The notes below the pieces were generated by a model. The model searched no databases. It was not told where the DNA came from and saw only the letters and a program-made list of their open reading frames with translations. Positions 16,747-23,147 of a stretch of 64,000 nucleotides of DNA are shown in pieces (position 1 is the stretch's first letter; every line of letters starts with the position of its first letter). Source of the DNA: Pelobacter sp. (GTDB lineage: Bacteria > Desulfobacterota > Desulfuromonadia > Geobacterales > Pseudopelobacteraceae); contig JAVBXN010000018.1 in assembly GCA_030824515.1 (NCBI GenBank), forward strand, positions 1 to 64,000, read 5' to 3'. The translations under genes were made by a program, and so were the position numbers.

Positions 16747-16862
16747 AAAAAAGCCGGGGGCCTGGTATCGTTAGTGCGATATTTCGGCGGCCCGGCTGTC
16801 TCGTTGAGACCCTTAGGTTTTCCGTCCTATCCTCGCGGATAGTTTAGTATTGTCGTGTATCT
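16747..16862 (-). promoter_or_regulatory. GEMM-I riboswitch, distal copy, with terminator (putative cGAMP type)
   Basis: The second aptamer of a tandem pair: CACGACAATACTAAACT, a GCGA tetraloop, CGGAAAACC and GACAGCCGGG. It again has A at the position aligned with Vc2 G20. The terminator stem AGCCGGG...CCCGGCT is followed by a T-run (16747-16752 on the plus strand). It lies about 110 bases upstream of the proximal copy. Transcription must pass both terminators to reach the FN3/heme lipoprotein gene. Confidence 0.85.
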
Positions 16863-16893
16863 CTGCAAATATGTTTGTTTATTATTTGCATGG

Positions 16894-16922
16894 ACAATAC
16901 ACACGCCAATAACAAAAATCAA
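16894..16922 (-). promoter_or_regulatory. probable sigma-70-type promoter upstream of the tandem riboswitches
   Basis: Minus strand: TTGATT (16917-16922), 17 bases, TATTGT (16894-16899). This is a reasonable match placed about 30 bases before the distal aptamer. Confidence 0.5.
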
Positions 16923-16949
16923 GCAAAAAAGATCCCTGATTTAAATCAG
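16923..16949 (-). terminator. possible terminator after cheV
   Basis: The palindrome CTGATTTAAATCAG (16936-16949) is followed on the minus strand by GGATC and a T-run, 30 bases past the cheV stop. The stem is short and AT-rich. Confidence 0.4.
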
Positions 16950-16978
16950 CAATCCGGTAAGGTGATAATTAACAGACA

Positions 16979-17920
16979 TTATTCCGTCAGTTCATCAGCC
17001 ACTTTAACGAGATTTGGAAGGTCCGGTTTGGTCAGGATGCAGTTGGCGCCCAGATTGATCCATTTACGCTTGTTGTCTTCCGAAGCCAGCGATGAGAAAA
17101 TCGCAACAGGCAGATCTTTCAGGCTATCCTCCTTGCGTACCAGCGAGGTCAGGTGCAGACCATCCATCTGCGGCATCTCAACATCGGTTATCAGCATGTG
17201 GATATAGTTCTTGAAGGGATTTCCCTCCAGTGCGGCTTTCTTCATGGTTTCCTGGATAATGCTCCACGCTTCGGCGCCGTTTTCCGCCTCGGTAACTATG
17301 TAGCCGGCCGCCCTGAGACTGCCGCAGAGAGTTTTGCGAATGAAGACCGAATCATCGGCAACAAGAATCGTTCTTTGAGCCCGCTCCGGATTGGCTTCGG
17401 CACGCAGCATCAGCATTTCGTCAAGCGGCTTCAGGGCACTTTCAGAGCAAAGTTCGGCAACGATTTTTTCAAAATCCAGCACCAGTATGATCCGGTCTTC
17501 CATCTTGACCAACCCGGTAACCTGTTCACTGTGAACCGATCGTGCCGGTGGTTCCACGTTTTTCCAGGATATGCGGTAAATACGCGAAACGGAATGCACC
17601 AATACCCCGACCATGAGATTATTGAATTCCAGCACAACCACCCGGTCCGCTACCAGATCGCCGGTATCCTTGTTAAGCACTTTTGCAAGATTAATGATTG
17701 TGATGACCTTGTCACGCAGTTTGATCATCCCCTCGACACCGGGCTTGGCATTGACCACCCGCGACATCGACGGCAGTCTGATGATCTCACGTACCTTGGC
17801 GACATTGACTCCGTAGAAACAGGGCACAACATTACCATGCCAATCCACCTCGTCGATCCTGAACTCTACGATTTCAAGTTCATTGGTGTCACTCTCCAGA
17901 AGGATTTTGCTCTGTTCCAT
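16979..17920 (-). CDS. chemotaxis coupling protein CheV (CheW domain plus receiver)
   Basis: 313 residues with a CheW-like domain (about 15-160, with VREIIRLPSMSRVVNAKPG and a SH3-type beta fold) and a receiver domain (about 185-310) with VADDSVFIRKTL and the phosphoacceptor Asp in HMLITDVEMPQMDG. CheV couples chemoreceptors to the CheA kinase and its receiver tunes the coupling. The ATG has AGGAG nearby. No other che genes are adjacent; a chemoreceptor is encoded at 59-61 kb. Confidence 0.9.
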   Translation of the reverse strand: MEQSKILLESDTNELEIVEFRIDEVDWHGNVVPCFYGVNVAKVREIIRLPSMSRVVNAKPGVEGMIKLRDKVITIINLAKVLNKDTGDLVADRVVVLEFNNLMVGVLVHSVSRIYRISWKNVEPPARSVHSEQVTGLVKMEDRIILVLDFEKIVAELCSESALKPLDEMLMLRAEANPERAQRTILVADDSVFIRKTLCGSLRAAGYIVTEAENGAEAWSIIQETMKKAALEGNPFKNYIHMLITDVEMPQMDGLHLTSLVRKEDSLKDLPVAIFSSLASEDNKRKWINLGANCILTKPDLPNLVKVADELTE

Positions 17921-18030
17921 GGTATCAACCTCTCCTAGGTATAAATATTGAGGCAGTATAGCATGATTTTATTAAAAACAAAGCTACTGAAACCGAAATA
18001 GTCCCGTTTACAGATTCAATATGGCCAAAC

Positions 18031-18059
18031 TTGACTCTCAAATGCGCCTGTGCTAGCTT
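18031..18059 (+). promoter_or_regulatory. weak candidate promoter for trpEG
   Basis: TTGACT, 17 bases, TAGCTT, ending 29 bases before the trpE ATG. The -10 match is poor. I see no Trp-rich leader or attenuator in this gap. Confidence 0.3.
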
Positions 18060-18088
18060 TTTGACACAATCTGCATTCTGGAGCGACC

Positions 18089-19564
18089 ATGTTTTTTCCA
18101 AATTTAGAAACGTTCTGCACGCTGGCCTGCACCGGCAACCTGATACCGGTCTACCGGGAAATCATGGCTGATCTGGACACACCGGTTTCGGCTTTCAAAA
18201 AACTCGATGACGGCCACTTTTCCTATCTGCTGGAGAGTATCGAAGGTGGCGAAAAATGGGGACGCTACAGCTTCCTGGGATCGAGTCCTTCCGTCGTGAT
18301 ACGCTCCAGGGGCAATCTGGTGGAAATCATCAATGACGGCATTACCAGCAGGTTGACTGCATCCGACCCATTGAACTGTGTACGCGACCTCCTGGCAAAA
18401 TACACTCCGGTCGAAGTGGAAGGATTGCCCCGTTTTTTCGGTGGAGCAGTAGGCTATCTTGGTTACGACATGGTGCGGCATTTCGAAAACCTGCCCAACG
18501 ACAAGCCCGCCATCCTGGATGCATTCGACTCCTACTTCATGATCACCGACACTATCGTGATCTTTGACACCATGCGCCAGAAGATCAAGGTGGTTTCAAA
18601 CGCCCACATCGGCGAAGGAGCCACGCCGACGGAAGCATATCAGCGCGCCACGGAAAAGATCGATGCCATCATCGCCCGCCTGCATGCGCCTCTTGCGGCG
18701 CCGGCCAAGACCAATCCCAGCAGGAGTGTCGGGCTCCAATCTAACATCAGCCGTGAAGAGTTTGAAACTTCGGTGGAAAAAGCCAAGGAGTACGTTCGCT
18801 CCGGCGACATTATCCAGGTGGTGCTGTCGCAACGTTTCAGCGGCGACCTCACGGCCGATCCGCTGGACATATACCGGGTGCTCAGAACCCTCAATCCTTC
18901 TCCCTACATGTTCTTTCTCCGCCTGGAGAATACCGTGATCGCCGGCGCATCACCGGAAGTAATGGTCCGCAAGGAGGGGTCACAGGTGGAACTGCGCCCG
19001 ATTGCCGGAACCAGGCCGCGTGGGACAACCCCGGAAGCTGATGCGTTACTGGCCGAAGAGCTTCTGGCCGACCCCAAGGAGCGCGCCGAGCATGTGATGC
19101 TGGTGGATCTTGGCAGAAACGATCTTGGGAGAGTCTGCACCACAGGATCGGTCAAGGTGTCGGAACTGATGTTGATCGAGCGTTATTCCCACGTCATGCA
19201 TATCGTCTCCAATGTCCGGGGTGAACTGGCCGGCGATCAGGATGCCTTCGATCTGGTTCGGGCCACCTTCCCGGCCGGCACTTTATCGGGAGCGCCAAAA
19301 ATTCGCGCCATGCAGATCATCGACGAACTGGAGCCGGTTCGCCGCGAAATCTACGGCGGCGCCGTCGGATATTTCTCTTTTTCCGGCAACATGGACCTGT
19401 GCATCACGATACGCACCCTGGTTATCAAGGATGGCAAAGTGCATCTCCAGGCCGGGGCCGGAATCGTGGCCGACTCCGATCCCGCCGCGGAGTGGCAGGA
19501 AACCGTAAACAAGGGGATGGCCGTAATGCGAGCAGTTGAAACCGCGGAGAGAGGTATTGTCTAA
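18089..19564 (+). CDS. trpE: anthranilate synthase component I
   Basis: 491 residues, the normal length. The N-terminal region has SYLLESIEGGEKWGRYSFLG, whose LLES motif belongs to tryptophan feedback control. The C-terminal catalytic domain carries GGAVGYLGYDM, PSPYMFFLRLEN, GTRPRG, GRNDLGRV and PAGTLSGAPKIRAMQ. It converts chorismate and ammonia (from TrpG glutamine hydrolysis) to anthranilate. A TGGAG ribosome site precedes the ATG. The stop overlaps the start of trpG by no bases and the genes abut, so they are translated together. The remaining trp genes are not in the window. Confidence 0.95.
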   Translation: MFFPNLETFCTLACTGNLIPVYREIMADLDTPVSAFKKLDDGHFSYLLESIEGGEKWGRYSFLGSSPSVVIRSRGNLVEIINDGITSRLTASDPLNCVRDLLAKYTPVEVEGLPRFFGGAVGYLGYDMVRHFENLPNDKPAILDAFDSYFMITDTIVIFDTMRQKIKVVSNAHIGEGATPTEAYQRATEKIDAIIARLHAPLAAPAKTNPSRSVGLQSNISREEFETSVEKAKEYVRSGDIIQVVLSQRFSGDLTADPLDIYRVLRTLNPSPYMFFLRLENTVIAGASPEVMVRKEGSQVELRPIAGTRPRGTTPEADALLAEELLADPKERAEHVMLVDLGRNDLGRVCTTGSVKVSELMLIERYSHVMHIVSNVRGELAGDQDAFDLVRATFPAGTLSGAPKIRAMQIIDELEPVRREIYGGAVGYFSFSGNMDLCITIRTLVIKDGKVHLQAGAGIVADSDPAAEWQETVNKGMAVMRAVETAERGIV

Positions 19565-20137
19565 ATGCTGCTGATGATCGATAACTATGACTCCTTTACC
19601 TTCAATATCGTCCAGTATTTCGGACAGTTGGGCGAAGAAGTGCAGATTCACCGTAACGACAGGATCACGCTGGCCGAGATAGAGGCGCTGAATCCTGAAC
19701 GCATCGTTGTGTCCCCCGGCCCATGTTCGCCCGAAGAGGCCGGAATTTCTGTCGCGGCAATCAGGCATTTCGCAGGGAAGATCCCGATCCTGGGGGTCTG
19801 CCTCGGACACCAGTCCATCGGCGCCGCCTTTGGAGGCAACGTTGTCAGGAGCTCTTCCCTGATGCACGGCAAAACATCCCCTGTCCACCATGACGGCAAG
19901 GAACTTTATGCCGGGCTCCCCAACCCCTTCCAGGCCACCCGCTACCACTCCCTGATCGTTGACCGCCCTACTCTACCGGATTGCCTGGAAGTCACATCCT
20001 GGGTAGAGAACGGTGAAATCATGGGGCTGCGCCACAAACAACTGCCGATCTGGGGGGTGCAATTCCACCCGGAGTCGATTCTGACCGATTGCGGCATGGA
20101 GCTTCTGGATAATTTTTTGAAAATCAGCCGACGTTGA
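19565..20137 (+). CDS. trpG: anthranilate synthase component II (glutamine amidotransferase)
   Basis: 190 residues, a class I glutamine amidotransferase. The nucleophile Cys is in [17 protein letters not shown], and the His-Glu pair is in VQFHPESIL. It supplies ammonia to TrpE and could also serve PabB, as PabA-type proteins often do double duty. It directly abuts trpE. The next gene (20153) is convergent, so this operon here is trpEG only. Confidence 0.94.
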   Translation: MLLMIDNYDSFTFNIVQYFGQLGEEVQIHRNDRITLAEIEALNPERIVVSPGPCSPEEAGISVAAIRHFAGKIPILGVCLGHQSIGAAFGGNVVRSSSLMHGKTSPVHHDGKELYAGLPNPFQATRYHSLIVDRPTLPDCLEVTSWVENGEIMGLRHKQLPIWGVQFHPESILTDCGMELLDNFLKISRR

Positions 20138-20152
20138 ACGGTAAATTGGCTC

Positions 20153-21724
20153 TCAGGAAGGATTTCTGAAACAGTAGGGATCTCTTTCACAGAACGGGTC
20201 AAGACCCAGGCTGGCGGTTATCGCCGGGCAGCCACGACAGACGGCATTCAGGTGACATCCGGCACAAGCGCTGCTTCCCGAACGATATCGACCGGCGGCA
20301 TCGGAGAGGTAAATATTTTCCAGGCTATCGGTAATGATATTGCCTATCGGTGACGGGAATTTGCGGCAAGCATGCACCTCGCCATCGGAAAGAATTGATA
20401 CGAAGTTGAAAGCAGCGCCGCAGCCGTAACCGGCACACCCACCGAACAGCTCTTTTCCGCTCCGCTCCAAGACCGTGTTAAGCAGGTTGTCCTTGAGACC
20501 CAGTACGGTATGTGACTCAATTGACCTGACATACTCCTCCAAAAATATGCGATACTCAATCGGCGTCGGCAGTTCAAGAGCCGCTCCTTCTCCGAACAGT
20601 GCCAGGCGATTGAAGGCCATGCCGCCGGTGATTCCCTCAAGCTCGGCAGCCAGCGGAATAACCTGATCCATATTATGCCGGGTCAGGGTCAGCATGACCA
20701 TATTCGGCACTCCCATCTCGGTCAGCATCCTCAGGAAGTCGACCGTCCTCCGATAGTTATCCGCACCGCGAATCCCGTCATTGTGCGACTCCAACCCCTC
20801 CAGGCTGACCTGGTAGTAAACCGGCATCCGTATCGCCACGATCCGCTCCATGTCGGCACGCTCGACCGCATTTCCAAGAATGGCAATCATCAGTTCGCGC
20901 TCGGCAGCAGCCCGGTAAAGTTCGAAAAAATGCGGGTACAATAGCGGATTTCCACCTGTCAGGGAAACCTGGCCTCGCACAAAGCGGCTGCGGCAGAAAG
21001 AGCCCAGCTCATCCAGCAACGACAGGGCCCTGTCAAACGGAAACGCGGCGCGGTTGGTGCGGTCATAGCAGTGACGGCAGTTAAGATCGCACTGCTGGGT
21101 CAGGTGCCACTGCAGGGTGAAGACATCTGCCACGGATTTATTTTCATCCTGACCGGGAACGAACGCTTCACGACGAAGCGCCGATGGCGGTGAAAGCACA
21201 AGCCCCTTCCAGGCCGCTTCCCGCATGATCGCATCTATCTTGCCGGCCGGGACTGACGACTCTCGAGCAACATCATTCGGGTCAAGTTCTTCAACGTTGA
21301 TCTTGATGGCCAGCAGATCGCACGACTCGGCTGCCTGCACTCGGACACGGCCGGTCGCCGGTTCCCGCCACACGAGAATATATTCATTTCCCGGCTTTAC
21401 ACGCGCAAGGTCACGCCGCTTGGATCGGGTGAGCAGATTAACCAGATTGGTCCAGACGACCGGAATAATCTGCAGGGTGGGATTAAGCATTGGTTTATCT
21501 GTTGCTTCCGGTATCGGATCAGCAGTCTGAGCCTGAAAACCGGCAAGTTCAATATGGGCGAGCCCGGGAAGAAATGGCGAGACTCCGGGCTCACCCAAAT
21601 CGTTAAGAACAGCCGGAAAGTCGGTCGGTTCCAAGCCATCTCCCGCATTGTCGAGTATCCGCTGCCAGACTTTAACGCCAAGCAAGGCGCGACAGCACGG
21701 AAATACTTCCGATAAGTTGATCAT
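20153..21724 (-). CDS. radical SAM/SPASM maturase of a selenobiotic-type peptide
   Basis: 523 residues. Residues 1-200 look like a winged-helix peptide-recognition region; the radical SAM core starts with C212-x3-C216-x2-C219 (QQCDLNCRHCYDR), which binds the 4Fe-4S cluster. The C-terminal SPASM part (about 430-515) has many cysteines (GCAGYGCG, HACRKFP, CAGCHLNAVCRGC) for auxiliary clusters. This architecture is that of SPASM enzymes modifying ribosomal peptides. It fits the selenobiotic-peptide maturase family described in Geobacter because the two-Sec peptide lies 69 bases upstream. A 7-codon ORF (MIGAITR) after AGAAGG has a TGA that overlaps the ATG, so translation may be coupled. Confidence 0.8.
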   Translation of the reverse strand: MINLSEVFPCCRALLGVKVWQRILDNAGDGLEPTDFPAVLNDLGEPGVSPFLPGLAHIELAGFQAQTADPIPEATDKPMLNPTLQIIPVVWTNLVNLLTRSKRRDLARVKPGNEYILVWREPATGRVRVQAAESCDLLAIKINVEELDPNDVARESSVPAGKIDAIMREAAWKGLVLSPPSALRREAFVPGQDENKSVADVFTLQWHLTQQCDLNCRHCYDRTNRAAFPFDRALSLLDELGSFCRSRFVRGQVSLTGGNPLLYPHFFELYRAAAERELMIAILGNAVERADMERIVAIRMPVYYQVSLEGLESHNDGIRGADNYRRTVDFLRMLTEMGVPNMVMLTLTRHNMDQVIPLAAELEGITGGMAFNRLALFGEGAALELPTPIEYRIFLEEYVRSIESHTVLGLKDNLLNTVLERSGKELFGGCAGYGCGAAFNFVSILSDGEVHACRKFPSPIGNIITDSLENIYLSDAAGRYRSGSSACAGCHLNAVCRGCPAITASLGLDPFCERDPYCFRNPS

Positions 21725-21779
21725 CGCGTGATGGCACCGATCATAATCCTTCTCTTGGATCCGCTTTCCGGTAAGGTAC

Positions 21780-21797
21780 GTAGCGCGACCGCGCTAC
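21780..21797 (-). other. SECIS-like hairpin for the second UGA (Sec92)
   Basis: On the minus strand two perfect 8-bp arms (GTAGCGCG and CGCGCTAC) flank GT, which can also fold with a GGTC loop. The stem starts 14 bases after the TGA at 21812-21814, and the apical G/U lies about 22-24 bases away, within the usual range of bacterial SECIS elements. The stop codon TAG is inside the 5' arm. Confidence 0.6.
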
Positions 21798-22087
21798 TTG
21801 GTTGAACCGCCTCAGCCACTTTTCCCTGGTACTTCCTTGGGTTTCTGTCCCTCTTTGCCGGCAGAGTCTTTTAGACTTTTCTTCGTTTTTACGGCTTTTT
21901 TATCGGCCTTTACCGCGGATGTCACCTTCTTGAACGTCGCGGTCTTAGCCTTTGGGGCGCTCCCGGCGCCCGCCTTGCCTCCTCAACCGGATTCTGCAGC
22001 CAGGGCTGGCGCCGCAAGTGTCGTGCCTGCTACCAGTCCGGCAATCCCCATACCGGCAACAAGACTTCTAATCATGTCCTTTTCCAT
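21794..22087 (-). CDS. selenobiotic-type precursor peptide with two selenocysteine (TGA) codons
   Basis: 97 residues if two TGA codons are read as Sec (U35 at 21983-21985, U92 at 21812-21814). Both sit in SG-U-GG contexts (ESGUGGKAG and KSGUGGSTK, the last at the C-terminus). Residues 1-31 look like a signal-type leader (LVAGMGIAGLVAGTTLAAPALA); the stretch between the Sec residues is very lysine-rich. Each TGA is followed by a strong hairpin. Without recoding the product is a 34-residue stub. The radical SAM maturase follows 69 bases downstream. A usable AGGTGG site precedes the ATG. This matches the selenobiotic peptide family. Sec rather than stop is inferred from context and repetition. 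Confidence 0.78.
21955..21971 (-). other. SECIS-like hairpin for the first UGA (Sec35)
   Basis: Minus strand GGGCGC, loop CGGGA, GCGCCC: a 6-bp GC-rich stem starting 11 bases after the TGA at 21983-21985. A G lies in the apical loop, as in bacterial SECIS elements. It is inside the coding region, as needed for an internal Sec codon. Confidence 0.55.
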
Positions 22088-22258
22088 GTTGTCACCACCT
22101 TTCCGAACAGAATCAATAATAGTGCATTCATTTTACCGATATATTTTTGATTATCAATCTTATTAACAAATAATATTCTGTTTATTATTAATCGAATTTG
22201 CCAATTGAATACAAATCTCAAGCCATTCAAACAGTCCGGTTTCCCGACAATTTTTCCG

Positions 22259-22287
22259 TTGACATTTCTCGGCTAGAATTGATAAGG
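22259..22287 (+). promoter_or_regulatory. candidate promoter for the PxxKW-protein gene
   Basis: A perfect TTGACA (22259-22264), 17 bases, then ATAAGG. The -10 is poor; the position (about 38 bases before the ATG) is reasonable. Confidence 0.35.
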
Positions 22288-22325
22288 TTATTTTTCATTC
22301 AAGAACAAATTCAGGAGGAAGAAGC

Positions 22326-22625
22326 ATGCAGTGTCAGACAGTACTTCCAGGTATCGAGTGTACCTTTTGGGGAAAACAGGGTTGTATTTTTACAGGTGGT
22401 TCTTGTCAGGTTATTGAAGAAAACTGTGAAGGATGCGACCGGATCGTAACCGGCACCATCGGCCAGGTGTGCAGCGCATACCCGGCGCCAGCCAAGAAAT
22501 GGGTCGGCGGCATCTGTAATTTTGCTTCGCACGTGAAAGTAGAGATCAAGGTGGACGACACCAAGGTCAACCCGCTCAAAGCATCCAAAAAAGCTTCCGG
22601 TGGTTCGGCCAAGAAGAAAAAGTAA
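22326..22625 (+). CDS. PxxKW-type cysteine-rich protein
   Basis: 99 residues. The eight cysteines (C3, C12 and onward through CQVIEENCEGC and ICNF) are concentrated in the first 70 residues, and YPAPAKKWVGGICNF carries the PxxKW signature. The tail is lysine-rich (KKASGGSAKKKK). Members are known mainly from deltaproteobacteria, and I know of no function. AGGAGGA lies upstream of the ATG, and a strong terminator at 22650-22679 follows, so it is a monocistronic gene. Metal or cluster binding is possible but not shown. Confidence 0.75.
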   Translation: MQCQTVLPGIECTFWGKQGCIFTGGSCQVIEENCEGCDRIVTGTIGQVCSAYPAPAKKWVGGICNFASHVKVEIKVDDTKVNPLKASKKASGGSAKKKK

Positions 22626-22649
22626 TCCTTACGTACATTGCTGCTTTCA

Positions 22650-22679
22650 AAGGGGAGAATTAACATTCTCCCCTTTTTT
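22650..22679 (+). terminator. intrinsic terminator after the PxxKW gene
   Basis: AAGGGGAGAAT and its complement ATTCTCCCCTT flank TAAC, followed by TTTTTT. The NUDIX gene starts 16 bases further on, so it would depend on read-through or a promoter within the hairpin region. Confidence 0.85.
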
Positions 22680-22694
22680 ATTCCTGGAGGCCCC

Positions 22695-23147
22695 ATGTCT
22701 TATAATGCCCTCACCTGCCAAACCTGTGGTTCTGAAGTAAAACAGTACCGTAATCCGTTTCCAACGGTTGATATAATCATAGAAATGGACAACGGTATAA
22801 TTCTGATAGAGCGCAAAAATCCGCCCTATGGCTGGGCGCTTCCCGGGGGATTTGTCGATTACGGAGAGAGTTTGGAGAGTGCTGCCATTCGTGAGGCTCT
22901 TGAGGAAACATCTCTTACCGTGTCGGATTTGAGTTTATTGGGTTGCTATTCCGATCCGTCCCGCGACAGCCGGATGCACACAATCTCCACTGTATTTGTC
23001 GGAACCGGCCACGGCACGCCACAGGCTGCCGATGACGCGACTAACCTTGCCTGTTTCAGGCTGTACGAGCTGCCGGAGCAACTTTGTTTCGATCACTCCA
23101 GAATACTCGCCGACTATGTAGCCAGGAAATCACACCTGCAAAGTTGA
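22695..23147 (+). CDS. NUDIX hydrolase
   Basis: 150 residues. An N-terminal TCQTCGSEVKQYRNP segment may bind zinc, followed by the NUDIX box GGFVDYGESLESAAIREALEETSL, which has the GX5EX7REUXEEXGU pattern in recognisable form (E at positions of metal binding; the last motif position differs). Such proteins hydrolyse nucleoside diphosphate derivatives. The substrate is unknown. The start at 22695 has CTGGAGG upstream; a longer frame lies across the terminator. It overlaps the end of the convergent GGDEF/EAL gene by 18 bases. Confidence 0.88.
   Translation: MSYNALTCQTCGSEVKQYRNPFPTVDIIIEMDNGIILIERKNPPYGWALPGGFVDYGESLESAAIREALEETSLTVSDLSLLGCYSDPSRDSRMHTISTVFVGTGHGTPQAADDATNLACFRLYELPEQLCFDHSRILADYVARKSHLQS

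Noticed and set aside
17939-18088. Trp leader peptide or attenuator before trpE
   Set aside because: No short Trp-rich frame or terminator hairpin is present.
21798-22166. A 122-residue plus-strand frame over the selenopeptide gene
   Set aside because: No ribosome site and poor protein character; it is the reverse of the lysine-rich peptide gene.
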